Shown here piece after piece: positions 54,030 to 64,000 of a stretch of 64,000 nucleotides of DNA (its first letter is position 1; each line of letters starts with the position of its first letter). The stretch is from Bacteroides sp. GTDB lineage: Bacteria; Bacteroidota; Bacteroidia; Bacteroidales; Bacteroidaceae. The position numbers and the translations under genes are program-made. Under the pieces are notes generated by a model that was given only the letters and a program-made list of their open reading frames with translations, did not search any database and was not told where the DNA came from. The stretch covers positions 1-64,000 of the forward strand of contig SUXY01000003.1 of assembly GCA_015060705.1 (NCBI GenBank), in the 5' to 3' direction.

Positions 54030-55850
54030 TTATTCTACAATATCCAACAGCACCTTTCCTGTTGCATCCAATACTTTGATTCTCAATTCATCTTTCTTCT
54101 TTTCGAGAATCATGACCGTTGCATTCTCTACCTTGTTTCCTCCACCAATCACAACAGGGTAATTGTTCTTCAAAGAACCTTTCGGATGGTAGGCGAATCT
54201 GTGAGTGTGGGCATTGATGGATACATGGAATGGAGCCTTGCGGAGCAATGGTTCCCAAAGATTCCAGCATAAATTGTCACAACCATACAATGGAATGTGA
54301 TGAATCAAGATACGTTTGTCGGCTTTCTTGAAGGCTTTGGATTGCAGCTCTTCTTGAAGGAAGCCTACTTGTTCGTGACGAAGCTGGGTAAAGTCGTTCA
54401 AACCGGAGTATTCTTTGTGGTCATCGGTTTTGTCTTCTCCACAATCCAACATGACGATACGGGTATCGCCCCAGTTGAAAGCACCATACGTTTTTCCGCC
54501 TACATAGTCGAAGTGCTTGCGGAGACCAATGGAGTAAGCATTGCGGATTTCATGGTTGCCTCTTATAAATAAGGTAGGAGTGCGGTCGCCATGTACTCCT
54601 TCGGTCAGCAACTTGATGAAACGGGTGGCTTGGTCGTGGTTGGCTGGGTCGTCGATGCAGTCACCGTTGAATACCACGAAGTCGTAATCCACCTTTTCCA
54701 CTTGCTTAAGGAGCGCTTGGAACACATTCGGACGTTGATGTAAATCATTGAAGATAACAGCGGTAAAGGAATCGGTCTCTGCATCGGGCATGGTAAATGA
54801 ATAGAACTCCGACTTGGCGATATGACCGAACTTCTTGCTGTAAGCCTTGTACTGAAGAATCTCCTGCGAGCAGACGCGGTAATAATAAGTCTGTCCGGAT
54901 ATCAAATCTTCGAGACGGATTTTGTGGATGCTTTCATTGAACTCGGCTTGTCCGTCGATGATAAGGCGTTTTTGCTTCAAGTTTAGGGTGTCGGTACCAT
55001 ATTCTACCCAACTATAAGCTGGAATCGTAGTTTCCCACACAAGGGTCATGCCATTGTTCACCGGATTTTGCAGATAAGGTTTTGTGCGGAACAGTTCGCT
55101 TGGATTCAATGCCATGCGGAGTTGTACGGACAACGGGCGATGATCTGATGCGACCGGTTCTTCCAACACCTGTGCCGAAAGGTTGGCAAAGTCATTTGAA
55201 CCATGCTTCCAGGCAGCAATGTAGTCGATGGTTTCTGTCGGTTCCGGAGCCGGGAAGGTAGGCTTTTTGATATGGGTCAGCACCTGGAAGTCTTGTTGCA
55301 AAGCCTGAATGAAGTTGGAATCAGGTTGGTCGTTCAAGTCACCTGCCAAGAAGTAAGGCTTGTTGCTCTTAACCACACTGCTCTTGATGATATCAAGGGA
55401 AGCCAATCGGTCTTCCTCCGTCAATGACAAATGGGTGCAAGCAAAGAAATAATTTTCGAATTCAGCCACCAAAAGCATACGGGCTTCTTCCCGTCCGGGC
55501 AATGGATAAGTCCGGATGTTGAGAGGCGTTTCCTTCGACAAGATACCGATGCCGTACTTCCCGCCTTGGAAAGAAATGGCTGGGGCATAGGTGGCATGCA
55601 TCTGTGTCCGTTCAGCCAATTCGCCCAATACATATTGTTGATTGCTGCGGGTCGTCATACTGTCCAGTTCTTGAACGGCTACAACATCCGGCGCTTCATT
55701 GATGATGACATTGGCCACACGCTGGAGGTTACGTATCCCGTCCATTCCTTTGGTATTTCGGACGTTGTAACTCATCAGCTTCACATAGTCTTGCGAAAAG
55801 GCGCTGAGAGCCATGGCAAGCATACATAATAAGAAGGTTGTCTTTTTCAT
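54030..55850 (-). CDS. Secreted two-domain phosphoesterase: endonuclease/exonuclease/phosphatase (EEP) plus calcineurin-like metallophosphoesterase
   Basis: EEP: VKLMSYNVRNTKGMDG...AVQELDSMT...LAGDLNDQPDS...SDHRPLS; metallophosphoesterase: VIFNDLHQRPN...FVVFNGDCIDD...FIRGNHEIRN...HHIPLYG...NAHTHRFAYH. Confidence 0.88.
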   Translation of the reverse strand: MKKTTFLLCMLAMALSAFSQDYVKLMSYNVRNTKGMDGIRNLQRVANVIINEAPDVVAVQELDSMTTRSNQQYVLGELAERTQMHATYAPAISFQGGKYGIGILSKETPLNIRTYPLPGREEARMLLVAEFENYFFACTHLSLTEEDRLASLDIIKSSVVKSNKPYFLAGDLNDQPDSNFIQALQQDFQVLTHIKKPTFPAPEPTETIDYIAAWKHGSNDFANLSAQVLEEPVASDHRPLSVQLRMALNPSELFRTKPYLQNPVNNGMTLVWETTIPAYSWVEYGTDTLNLKQKRLIIDGQAEFNESIHKIRLEDLISGQTYYYRVCSQEILQYKAYSKKFGHIAKSEFYSFTMPDAETDSFTAVIFNDLHQRPNVFQALLKQVEKVDYDFVVFNGDCIDDPANHDQATRFIKLLTEGVHGDRTPTLFIRGNHEIRNAYSIGLRKHFDYVGGKTYGAFNWGDTRIVMLDCGEDKTDDHKEYSGLNDFTQLRHEQVGFLQEELQSKAFKKADKRILIHHIPLYGCDNLCWNLWEPLLRKAPFHVSINAHTHRFAYHPKGSLKNNYPVVIGGGNKVENATVMILEKKKDELRIKVLDATGKVLLDIVE

Positions 55851-55874
55851 GGTCTATATCTGATAGAATGTTAT

Positions 55875-56762
55875 TTATCCTCTGCCGTCTGCTCCCCACA
55901 TCATCTTGTCTCTCAAGGTGTGGAAGAAAATATGATTGGGCCGTTTCACTACCTTAATTTGATAATCGGCTTTACGGATGACCAGTCGGGTACCTTCCCG
56001 GCAAGTTTCACTTCGTCCGTCGATAGCTACCAGGAAGTTGTGGCTCCGGCTTTCCACATCGAGGGTGATTTCCCAATCATCGTTGATGACAATCGGACGG
56101 ATGTTGAGGCTGTGTGGAGCTACCGGGGTAATGGCAATGGTATTGCTATGAGGAACAATGACCGGTCCACCGATACTCAAGGAATAAGCTGTAGAGCCTG
56201 TAGGGGTGGCTATAACCAAACCGTCGGCCTGGTAGGTAGTAAGGTATGCGCCATTGATAGATGTATGAATCGTGATCATCGAAGAACTATCCCGTTTCAA
56301 GATCGCGATTTCGTTCAATCCGCAAGGATAGCCTTTCAGGGACTGGCCCTCGCTGAATGCTTGGAGCACACTGCGGTCTTCTATCTTGTAGTTCTTTTTA
56401 TAGATGTCTTCGAAAGTCTCTTCCATTTCTTCGGGGGAGACATCGGCCAAGAATCCCAATCGTCCGGTGTTGATACCCAGGATAGGGATGTTCTTGTTGC
56501 CTACATAGCTGGCTGCTTTCAGGAAAGTGCCATCGCCTCCCATGCTCAATACCATGTCGGCATGGAAATCATCGTTCTCGAAAACACCAGCCACTTGAAT
56601 GTCCATTTTCAAGTCTTTGGTCAGGAACTGGTAGAATTCTTTCTGAATATAGACTTCTGCCTGATACTTGTCCAATATGGATAATAGTCGGAGTACATGG
56701 GCCGATTTCTTGGCTTGATAAGTGTTGCCGAACAAGGCGTATTTCTTGGGACGTATGTTCAT
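55875..56762 (-). CDS. nadK: NAD kinase
   Basis: [13 protein letters not shown] (GGDG), [32 protein letters not shown]. Confidence 0.92.
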   Translation of the reverse strand: MNIRPKKYALFGNTYQAKKSAHVLRLLSILDKYQAEVYIQKEFYQFLTKDLKMDIQVAGVFENDDFHADMVLSMGGDGTFLKAASYVGNKNIPILGINTGRLGFLADVSPEEMEETFEDIYKKNYKIEDRSVLQAFSEGQSLKGYPCGLNEIAILKRDSSSMITIHTSINGAYLTTYQADGLVIATPTGSTAYSLSIGGPVIVPHSNTIAITPVAPHSLNIRPIVINDDWEITLDVESRSHNFLVAIDGRSETCREGTRLVIRKADYQIKVVKRPNHIFFHTLRDKMMWGADGRG

Positions 56763-56799
56763 TAGTTTATTTTATATATCTTTTATTCGACAAAATGGG

Positions 56800-56828
56800 T
56801 TGGATTTCCCTAAAACATGCTAACTTTG
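56800..56828 (+). promoter_or_regulatory. Bacteroides-type promoter of pdxJ (TTGG ... TAACTTTG)
   Basis: TTGG at 56800-56803, TAACTTTG at 56821-56828. Confidence 0.5.
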
Positions 56829-56866
56829 CATATTAATTATGCAAAGATAATAATATATTGGTTAAG

Positions 56867-57580
56867 ATGACAAAGTTAAGTGTAAATATAAACAAGATTG
56901 CTACGCTTCGTAATGCACGCGGAGGAAATAATCCGGATGTGGTGAAGGTAGCTTTGGATTGTGAAAAGTTTGGTGCAGAAGGTATTACGGTACATCCTCG
57001 CCCGGATGAACGTCATATCCGTCGAAGCGATGTGTATGCCTTGCGACCGGTATTGACAACCGAATTCAATATGGAGGGGTATCCAAGTCCGGAATTCATT
57101 GATTTGGTACTGAAAGTGAAACCTCATCAGGTGACATTGGTGCCTGATGCACCCGACCAAATAACTTCCAATTCTGGTTGGGATACAAAGACTCATTTGT
57201 CGTTCTTGTCGGACTTGATGGATACATTCGGTGATGCAGGTATCCGCACTTCGATTTTTGTAGGAACGGATATCGAACTGATAGAATATGCGGCTAAAGC
57301 AGGTGCAGACAGAGTAGAACTCTATACCGAACCTTATGCTACCCTTTATCCGGAAAATCCGGAAGCGGCGATTGCTCCTTTTGTAGAAGCTGCAAAGGCT
57401 GTCCGTAGTTTGGGTATGGGCTTGAATGCCGGTCATGACTTAAGCTTGGTGAACTTGAAATACATGCACGACAATATCCCTTGGTTGGATGAAGTATCCA
57501 TTGGTCATGCATTGATCAGTGATGCCTTGTATTTGGGATTGAAGAAAACGATTGAAGAATATAAAAATTGTCTCCGATAA
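56867..57580 (+). CDS. pdxJ: Pyridoxine 5'-phosphate synthase
   Basis: [50 protein letters not shown]; start at MTKLSVN. Confidence 0.95.
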   Translation: MTKLSVNINKIATLRNARGGNNPDVVKVALDCEKFGAEGITVHPRPDERHIRRSDVYALRPVLTTEFNMEGYPSPEFIDLVLKVKPHQVTLVPDAPDQITSNSGWDTKTHLSFLSDLMDTFGDAGIRTSIFVGTDIELIEYAAKAGADRVELYTEPYATLYPENPEAAIAPFVEAAKAVRSLGMGLNAGHDLSLVNLKYMHDNIPWLDEVSIGHALISDALYLGLKKTIEEYKNCLR

Positions 57581-57582
57581 TG

Positions 57583-58296
57583 ATGAATATCTTTTTACAG
57601 GCTGCTTCGTTGGCCGATACGCTTGCCGGTGGAAATCCGGTACTCACTCCGCTTGCATCGGGTGAACCACAGATGAATTTGTTGGATATGGCCATGAAAG
57701 GTGGTTGGATTATGCTCGTCTTGGCTTTGTTGTCCGTAGTTTGTTTCTATATCTTCTTTGAGCGCTTGGCGTTTATCCGCAAGGCCGGTAAGGAAGATCC
57801 TTTGTTCATGGAACGTATCCGTGACTATATCCGTAGCGGTGAAGTGAAATCGGCCATCAATTATTGCCGTATCACCAATACACCGACAGCCCGTATGATT
57901 GAAAAGGGGATTACCCGTATGGGACGCCCGGTGGCCGATGTGCAGGCTGCGATAGAAAATACCGGTAACATCGAAGTGGCGAAGTTGGAAAACGGTCTTC
58001 CGGTGGTGGCAACCATTTCGGGGGGTGCACCGATGATTGGATTCTTGGGAACGGTGACCGGTATGGTGCAGGCCTTCTGGGAAATGGCCAATGCAGGCAA
58101 CAATATCGACATTACCTTGTTGTCGGGCGGTATCTACGAAGCGATGATTACTACCGTAGGTGGTTTGGTGGTAGGTATTGCTGCGATGTTTGCCTATAAC
58201 TATTTGGTTACTCGCGTAGACAAGGTAGTAAGCCAGATGGAAGCCCGTACCATGGCATTTATGGATTTGTTGAACGAACCGGACCAGCAAAAGTAA
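57583..58296 (+). CDS. exbB: MotA/TolQ/ExbB proton channel family protein
   Basis: TM topology; GGAPMIGFLGTVTGMVQAFWEMA and GIYEAMITTVGGLVVGIAAMFAYNYL. Confidence 0.88.
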   Translation: MNIFLQAASLADTLAGGNPVLTPLASGEPQMNLLDMAMKGGWIMLVLALLSVVCFYIFFERLAFIRKAGKEDPLFMERIRDYIRSGEVKSAINYCRITNTPTARMIEKGITRMGRPVADVQAAIENTGNIEVAKLENGLPVVATISGGAPMIGFLGTVTGMVQAFWEMANAGNNIDITLLSGGIYEAMITTVGGLVVGIAAMFAYNYLVTRVDKVVSQMEARTMAFMDLLNEPDQQK

Positions 58297-58302
58297 TCGC
58301 GT

Positions 58303-58722
58303 ATGGCATTGAAGAGAAGAAACAAGATATCACCCAACTTCAGTATGGCATCCATGACGGACATCATATTCCTGTTGCTGATATTTTTCATGATTACCTC
58401 GACCATGGTATCGCCCAATGCTATTAAGGTATTGTTGCCACAAGGCAAACAGCAGACATCGGCGAAACCGTTGACTCGGGTCATCATCGACAAACAATTG
58501 AATTATTATACAGCATTCGGCAACGAAGACGAAATGCCGATTGACTTGGAAGAACTACCGGTATTCCTGCAGGAATGTGCCGAAAAAGAGCCGGAAATGT
58601 ATGTAGCTCTTTATGCGGACGAGGCGGTTCCTTATCGGGAAATAGTACGAGTGCTGAATATTGCAAATGAAAACCACTTCAAGATGGTGTTGGCTACTCG
58701 CCCGCCTGAGAAGAAACGATAA
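58303..58722 (+). CDS. exbD: ExbD/TolR biopolymer transporter
   Basis: SMASMTDIIFLLLIFFMITSTMV; follows exbB. Confidence 0.9.
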   Translation: MALKRRNKISPNFSMASMTDIIFLLLIFFMITSTMVSPNAIKVLLPQGKQQTSAKPLTRVIIDKQLNYYTAFGNEDEMPIDLEELPVFLQECAEKEPEMYVALYADEAVPYREIVRVLNIANENHFKMVLATRPPEKKR

Positions 58723-58728
58723 CAAAGA

Positions 58729-59604
58729 ATGAAGAAGAACAAGGTAACAGGTTTGGTAGGTACGTTGGTACTGCATGTTGTTCTGCTGATCTTGCTGTTC
58801 CTGATTGCTATCAGTAAACCGGAATCGCAGGAGGAAGGCGGTGTGCCTGTTATGCTCGGAAATATGGAAATGGCGCAAGGCTATGCGGATCCGTATACGT
58901 TGACGGATGTAGACATATTGGACGAACCGCAACTGCCGACGGAAGTCTCGGCTCCCGAACCGGTACCTACCCCTCCGGTAGAATCGGAGATGATTACGCA
59001 GGAAGACGAACCGACCATTGCTGTACCTAAAAAAGAAACCCCGAAGCCGGCTCCTAAGAAAGAGACCGTGAAAAGGGAGACTCCCAAGAAGGAACCGGTA
59101 AAACCGAAAGAAAAGACAGAAGCCGAAAAACGTGCGGAAGCAGAGCGATTGGCGGCAGAGAAGAAAGCAGCCGAAGAAAGGGCAACTGCAGAAGCGGCAG
59201 CCAAGCGGATTGCCGGTGCGTTCGGTAAGGGTACTCAAATGGGAAGCAAGGGGAACGCAACTTCCGGTGAAGGTATCCAAGGCAGTCCGACCGGTAATGC
59301 GGCGGATGGACAGACCTCGGGCGTTGGTGGATATGGTACCTTTGACTTGAACGGTCGTTCGTTGGGTCCTGGCGGTTTGCCAAGACCGGTCTACAATGTA
59401 CAGGAAGAAGGTCGTGTGGTTGTGACCATAACCGTCAATCCGGCAGGGCAAGTGATACATACGAGCATAAATAAACGTACTAATACGGCAAATGCTGCTC
59501 TTCGTAAAGCGGCTGAAGATGCGGCTCGTAAAGCACGCTTCAATGCTGTAGGGGGCGTGAATAACCAGACAGGAACAATTACATATTACTTTAAATTGAA
59601 GTAG
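58729..59604 (+). CDS. tonB: Energy transducer TonB
   Basis: Single TM, Pro/Lys/Glu-rich linker, C-terminal VVVTITVNPAGQVIHTSI...AALRKAAEDAARKARFNAV. Confidence 0.85.
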   Translation: MKKNKVTGLVGTLVLHVVLLILLFLIAISKPESQEEGGVPVMLGNMEMAQGYADPYTLTDVDILDEPQLPTEVSAPEPVPTPPVESEMITQEDEPTIAVPKKETPKPAPKKETVKRETPKKEPVKPKEKTEAEKRAEAERLAAEKKAAEERATAEAAAKRIAGAFGKGTQMGSKGNATSGEGIQGSPTGNAADGQTSGVGGYGTFDLNGRSLGPGGLPRPVYNVQEEGRVVVTITVNPAGQVIHTSINKRTNTANAALRKAAEDAARKARFNAVGGVNNQTGTITYYFKLK

Positions 59605-59608
59605 CATT

Positions 59609-60160
59609 ATGAAAACCATTTTTGTATTTTTGGCAGAAGGCTTCGAAGAAATTGAAGCGCTGACTCCAGTAGATGTGTTGAGACGTGCAGGTTTGTCTGT
59701 ACAGACAGTGTCCGTAATGGATGAACAAGTGGTAGCCGGTGCACATGGTGTACCTGTATTGGCCGATAAAATGTTTGCTGAAATCAATCCCGAAGATGCG
59801 GAAATGATTTTGTTGCCGGGTGGTCTGCCGGGTGCAACCAATCTGGATGCACACGAAGGTTTGAGTCGGATGATTCTGGACTTTGCTGCTGCAGAAAAGC
59901 CGTTGGCTGCTATCTGCGCTGCTCCTTTGGTATTAGGCAACCGTGGCTTGCTTCAAGGTAAGAAAGCAACTTGCTATCCGGGCTTTGAAACCTATTTGCA
60001 AGGTGCAGAATATACTGCTGCTTTGGTAGAAAAGGATGGTAATATCATTACCGGTAAGGGACCTGGTGCTGCCATGGAGTTTGCTTTTGCGATTGTCGAA
60101 AAGTATTGCGGTATCGACAAGGTGAATGAATTGAAACAAGGCATGATGATTCAGGCATAA
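59609..60160 (+). CDS. DJ-1/ThiJ/PfpI family protein
   Basis: [40 protein letters not shown] nucleophile elbow. Confidence 0.9.
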   Translation: MKTIFVFLAEGFEEIEALTPVDVLRRAGLSVQTVSVMDEQVVAGAHGVPVLADKMFAEINPEDAEMILLPGGLPGATNLDAHEGLSRMILDFAAAEKPLAAICAAPLVLGNRGLLQGKKATCYPGFETYLQGAEYTAALVEKDGNIITGKGPGAAMEFAFAIVEKYCGIDKVNELKQGMMIQA

Positions 60161-60161
60161 G

Positions 60162-60827
60162 ATGAAAAAACACATCATCATAGTAGCCGGTGGCAAAGGA
60201 TTACGGATGGGTGGAGACATTCCCAAACAGTTTCTGCCCGTCTGTGGAAAGCCTGTGCTGATGCGTACAATGGAGGCTTTCTATGCTTATGATGCCGACA
60301 TTCATATCATTTTGGTACTTCCGGTCAGCCAACAAGCTTATTGGAAGGAACTTTGTCAGGAATATCAGTTTGCCTTGTCGCACGATATTGCCAATGGCGG
60401 AGATACCCGCTTCCATTCGGTCATGAACGGTTTGGCTTTGGTGGAAGGTGATGGTTTGGTGGGAGTACATGACGGCGTGCGTCCGTTTGTATCTCAGGAA
60501 GTAATTGCCCGTTGTTATGGAGAAGCTGCTGATTGCAAAGCGGTGATTCCGGTGATTGATGTGGTGGAAACGGTACGTCATCTGACGGAGGAAGGTAGTG
60601 AGACCGTCCCTCGTGACCGCTATAAATTGGTTCAGACTCCTCAGGTGTTTGAGGTGGCCTTGTTGCGTAGGGCCTATCAACAAACGTATACCGACTTGTT
60701 TACCGACGATGCTTCGGTCGTAGAAGCTTTGGGTGAGAAGGTGCATTTGGTACAAGGCAATCGTGAAAATATCAAACTGACAACTCCTTTCGATTTGAAG
60801 TTGGCAGAAATGTTATGTTTGACATAA
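60162..60827 (+). CDS. ispD: 2-C-methyl-D-erythritol 4-phosphate cytidylyltransferase
   Basis: [45 protein letters not shown]. Confidence 0.93.
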   Translation: MKKHIIIVAGGKGLRMGGDIPKQFLPVCGKPVLMRTMEAFYAYDADIHIILVLPVSQQAYWKELCQEYQFALSHDIANGGDTRFHSVMNGLALVEGDGLVGVHDGVRPFVSQEVIARCYGEAADCKAVIPVIDVVETVRHLTEEGSETVPRDRYKLVQTPQVFEVALLRRAYQQTYTDLFTDDASVVEALGEKVHLVQGNRENIKLTTPFDLKLAEMLCLT

Positions 60828-62911
60828 CGACACGCGACATAAAGTATCTGCAAGGTGTTGGTCCTCAACGGGCTACCATGCTGAACAAGGAATTGAACAT
60901 CTATTCCTTGCGTGATTTATTATATTATTTCCCCTATAAATATGTTGATAGGAGCCGTCTATATTATATCCATGAAATAGACGGTAACATGCCCTATATT
61001 CAGCTGAAAGGACAAATCCTTAGTTTTGAAACCGTAGGAGAGGGGCGTCAACGACGATTGGTGGCCCATTTTTCGGACGGAACGGGAGTTGTTGACTTGG
61101 TTTGGTTTCAAGGCATCAAATACTTGATGGGTCGATACAAGGCACACGAAGACTACATCGTGTTCGGTAAGCCGACCGTATTCAATGGACGCATCAATGT
61201 AGCCCATCCGGATATTGATCCGGCCAAGGAATTGACGTTGTCTACCATGGGGCTTCAACCCTATTATAATACGACGGAAAAGATGAAACGGGCAGGGTTG
61301 AACTCTCATGCTTTGGAAAAGTTGATGAACAATGCTTTTGCCTTGCTTCAAGGAACACTTCCGGAAACGTTGAGTGACCATTTGGTGGAAAAGCATCACT
61401 TGATGTCCTTGGATGAGGCTTTGCGGAACATCCATTTCCCTCAAAGTCCGGAGAAATTGCGTCATGCACAATATCGGTTGAAGTTCGAAGAACTCTTTTA
61501 TGTACAGCTGAATATCTTGCGCTATACGAAGGACCGTCAACGGAAATACCGGGGATTGGTCTTTGAACGAGTGGGTGAGGTGTTCAATACTTTCTATGCT
61601 CAGAATCTTCCTTTTCAATTAACAGGAGCTCAAAAGCGTGTGATCAAGGAAATCCGAAAGGATATGGGCAGTGGCCGACAGATGAACCGTTTGCTGCAAG
61701 GGGATGTGGGAAGCGGAAAGACTCTCGTTGCTTTGATGTCCATGCTGATAGCATTGGATAATGGTTATCAGGCATGTATGATGGCTCCAACGGAAATTTT
61801 GGCAGCTCAGCATTATGAGACTATCCAGCAGTTGCTTTTTGGTATGGATGTGCGGGTGGAATTGTTGATGGGGTCGGTCAAAGGCAAGAAACGCGAGGAG
61901 ATATTGAAAGGATTGTTGACCGGAGAAGTGCAGATTCTGATTGGAACTCATGCTGTCTTGGAAGATACGGTCAATTTTACTTCGTTAGGCATGGTGGTCA
62001 TCGACGAACAGCATCGTTTTGGAGTGGCTCAACGTGCCAAGTTGTGGGCGAAGAATACTTGTCCTCCCCATGTGTTGGTCATGACGGCAACCCCTATTCC
62101 CCGTACATTGGCCATGACACTTTATGGCGATTTGGATGTGTCGGTTATCGACGAACTTCCTCCAGGTAGAAAGCCTATCCAAACCATTCACCAATTCGAC
62201 AACCGACGGGCAAGTCTGTATGCCGGTATTCGGAAGCAAATCGGAGAAGGGCGTCAGGTGTATATTGTCTATCCGTTGATTAAGGAAAGTGAAAAGATCG
62301 ATATCAAGAACTTGGAAGAAGGATACGGACATATCTGTGCTGAATTTCCGGAATGCAAGGTCAGCAAGGTACATGGACAGATGAAGCCCGCCGAGAAAGA
62401 TGCGGAAATGCAACGTTTTGTCAATGGGGAGACCCAGATCATGGTTGCTACGACTGTGATTGAGGTAGGGGTGAATGTACCCAATGCATCGGTCATGGTC
62501 ATTGAAAATGCAGAACGTTTCGGATTGTCGCAATTGCATCAGTTGCGTGGACGGGTCGGACGTGGAGCCGACCAGTCTTATTGTATTTTGGTTACATCTT
62601 ACAAACTGTCGGAAGAAACCCGAAAACGATTGGAAATTATGGTGCAAACTAATGATGGGTTTGAAATTGCAGAGGCGGATTTGAAGCTTCGGGGACCGGG
62701 TGATTTGGAAGGAACTCAACAAAGTGGAGTGGCTTTTGATCTAAAGATTGCCGATATTGCCCGGGACGGACAATTGTTGCAGCATGTTCGTGAAATTGCT
62801 GCTGAAATCATTGACAAAGATCCGACCGGAATCTTGCCGGAAAATGAGGTGTTGTGGCGACAACTTCAATCGTTGCGGAAGACAAATATCAATTGGGCAG
62901 CCATTTCATAA
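60815..62911 (+). CDS. recG: ATP-dependent DNA helicase RecG
   Basis: [65 protein letters not shown]. Confidence 0.95.
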   Translation: MFDITTRDIKYLQGVGPQRATMLNKELNIYSLRDLLYYFPYKYVDRSRLYYIHEIDGNMPYIQLKGQILSFETVGEGRQRRLVAHFSDGTGVVDLVWFQGIKYLMGRYKAHEDYIVFGKPTVFNGRINVAHPDIDPAKELTLSTMGLQPYYNTTEKMKRAGLNSHALEKLMNNAFALLQGTLPETLSDHLVEKHHLMSLDEALRNIHFPQSPEKLRHAQYRLKFEELFYVQLNILRYTKDRQRKYRGLVFERVGEVFNTFYAQNLPFQLTGAQKRVIKEIRKDMGSGRQMNRLLQGDVGSGKTLVALMSMLIALDNGYQACMMAPTEILAAQHYETIQQLLFGMDVRVELLMGSVKGKKREEILKGLLTGEVQILIGTHAVLEDTVNFTSLGMVVIDEQHRFGVAQRAKLWAKNTCPPHVLVMTATPIPRTLAMTLYGDLDVSVIDELPPGRKPIQTIHQFDNRRASLYAGIRKQIGEGRQVYIVYPLIKESEKIDIKNLEEGYGHICAEFPECKVSKVHGQMKPAEKDAEMQRFVNGETQIMVATTVIEVGVNVPNASVMVIENAERFGLSQLHQLRGRVGRGADQSYCILVTSYKLSEETRKRLEIMVQTNDGFEIAEADLKLRGPGDLEGTQQSGVAFDLKIADIARDGQLLQHVREIAAEIIDKDPTGILPENEVLWRQLQSLRKTNINWAAIS

Positions 62912-63008
62912 ACGATATCGAAGAACATTTTAAGGGTTTTCACGTTATTTAAATGAAAGGTAAGAGAAAAAGGCGCAGAAAATACAACTTTTTCTCAGAT
63001 TATTATTG

Positions 63009-63016
63009 TAACTTTG
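63009..63016 (+). promoter_or_regulatory. Candidate -7 element TAACTTTG of ndk
   Basis: TAnnTTTG match 50 nt upstream of ndk. Confidence 0.45.
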
Positions 63017-63065
63017 GGGCGGAATTTGAAAACTGAGTAAATCATAACCTTAAAAGAACCTAGAT

Positions 63066-63530
63066 ATGTTAGAAAAAACACTCGTAATTTTGAAGCCTTG
63101 TACCATTCAAAGAGCTTTGATTGGTGAAGTTATCAACCGATTTGAACGCAAAGGTTTGCGCCTTGCAGGTATGAAAATGGTTCAGTTGACAGATGAAATA
63201 CTCAGTGAACATTATGCTCATTTGAGCGAAAAGCCTTTCTTCCAACGCGTGAAGGATGCGATGATGGTATGCCCGGTGATTGTATGTTGTTTCGAAGGTG
63301 TAGGTGCTATTGAAGCTGTTCGCATGATTACAGGTCCTACAACAGGCCGTAAGGCTCCTGCTGGAACAATCCGTGGTGATTATAGCATGAGTTTCCAGGA
63401 AAATATCGTTCACGCATCAGACTCTCCTGAAACTGCAGAAGCAGAATTGAAGAGATTCTTCAAGCCGGAAGAAATTTTTGAATACAAGCAGTCAACTTTC
63501 GACAACTTGTATGCTAACGATGAATTTTAA
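63066..63530 (+). CDS. ndk: Nucleoside diphosphate kinase
   Basis: EKTLVILKPCTIQRALIGEVINRFERKGLRLAGMKM; TTGRKAPAGTIRGDYS; NIVHASDSPETAEAEL. Confidence 0.94.
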   Translation: MLEKTLVILKPCTIQRALIGEVINRFERKGLRLAGMKMVQLTDEILSEHYAHLSEKPFFQRVKDAMMVCPVIVCCFEGVGAIEAVRMITGPTTGRKAPAGTIRGDYSMSFQENIVHASDSPETAEAELKRFFKPEEIFEYKQSTFDNLYANDEF

Positions 63531-63553
63531 TTGAAGATATTAGATAAGGACGA

Positions 63554-64000
63554 ATGATTTTGAAATGCATTAAAGTAGTCGCATTAGCCGCTTTCGCGCT
63601 GGTAAGCCTGAACGTTTCTGGTCAGGACTTGTTGGCTCGCCAAGCTCCTATTGATAAGAAATTGAAGGCAATTGATTCGATTGCGTTGATTCGTCAGATC
63701 CAGAAGGAAATGGCAGCCCTTCCAGGTTATGACCTTTATCCGGATTGGAACAATCAACGGGTTCATGCATTTGGTACTAAGGTAGAGATACCTGATACTT
63801 TCCGTATCGATATGCGCGATTTCTGTATGCCGACTACCAATACCAAGATAACCTCCAAATTTGGCCCACGCCGTCGTCGTATGCACAATGGTATAGACGT
63901 GAAAGTTTATATCGGTGATACCATCCGTTCTGCATTCAGCGGTAAGGTGCGTATGGTGAAATATGAACGTCGTGGCTATGGAAAATATGTGGTGATTCGC
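63554..64000 (+). CDS. M23 family metallopeptidase, N-terminal part (runs off window)
   Basis: Open to the window end: signal peptide then TKITSKFGPRRRRMHNGIDVKVYIGDTIRSAFSGKVRMVKYERRGYGKYVVIR. Confidence 0.85.
   Translation, partial: MILKCIKVVALAAFALVSLNVSGQDLLARQAPIDKKLKAIDSIALIRQIQKEMAALPGYDLYPDWNNQRVHAFGTKVEIPDTFRIDMRDFCMPTTNTKITSKFGPRRRRMHNGIDVKVYIGDTIRSAFSGKVRMVKYERRGYGKYVVIR

Noticed and set aside
58555-59940. 461-aa minus-strand ORF across exbD/tonB/DJ-1 genes
   Set aside because: Spans three well-supported opposite-strand genes; composition typical of reversed coding sequence.
1-64000. tRNA, rRNA, intact IS elements or prophage
   Set aside because: No rRNA-like conserved segments, convincing cloverleafs, transposase ORFs or phage structural genes recognised by eye; tRNAscan-SE/ISfinder would be needed to exclude them formally.

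Overview
The window is a Bacteroidales-type chromosome segment (Bacteroides/Prevotella-like gene content, TAnnTTTG-type promoters, TonB/STN/DUF4249 families). Most of it is recognisable: trmB (3' end), mrp, a BlaR1/BlaI pair, SGNH hydrolase, ABC exporter, mdh, two gdhA paralogs, a receiver/PPDK_N fusion, maeB, a TolC/MFP/RND efflux operon, nadK, pdxJ, exbB/exbD/tonB, a DJ-1 family gene, ispD, recG, ndk and a partial M23 peptidase. Two accessory regions stand out. (1) At 7.5-23.1 kb a four-gene cassette (secreted protein, STN-containing TonB-dependent receptor, DUF4249-like protein, MG2-like protein) occurs twice, flanking an ECF sigma / FecR-like anti-sigma / barrel-less STN-carboxypeptidase-regulatory protein module. 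(2) At 33.1-43.7 kb is the best candidate for an undescribed system. A membrane-spanning regulator with a C-terminal wHTH is followed by a helically phased 10-bp operator-like repeat array. Then come three NVEALA leader peptides with divergent Cys-containing C-termini, each paired with a 6-bladed beta-propeller protein. Interleaved or downstream are a CxxC/DUF1573 lipoprotein, a transglutaminase-like lipoprotein, an extra signal peptidase I, an O-antigen-ligase/TPR-like membrane protein and a 54-aa ORF. No rRNA, tRNA or CRISPR was recognised. All calls come from reading the sequence and the supplied ORF track; no database search was run.
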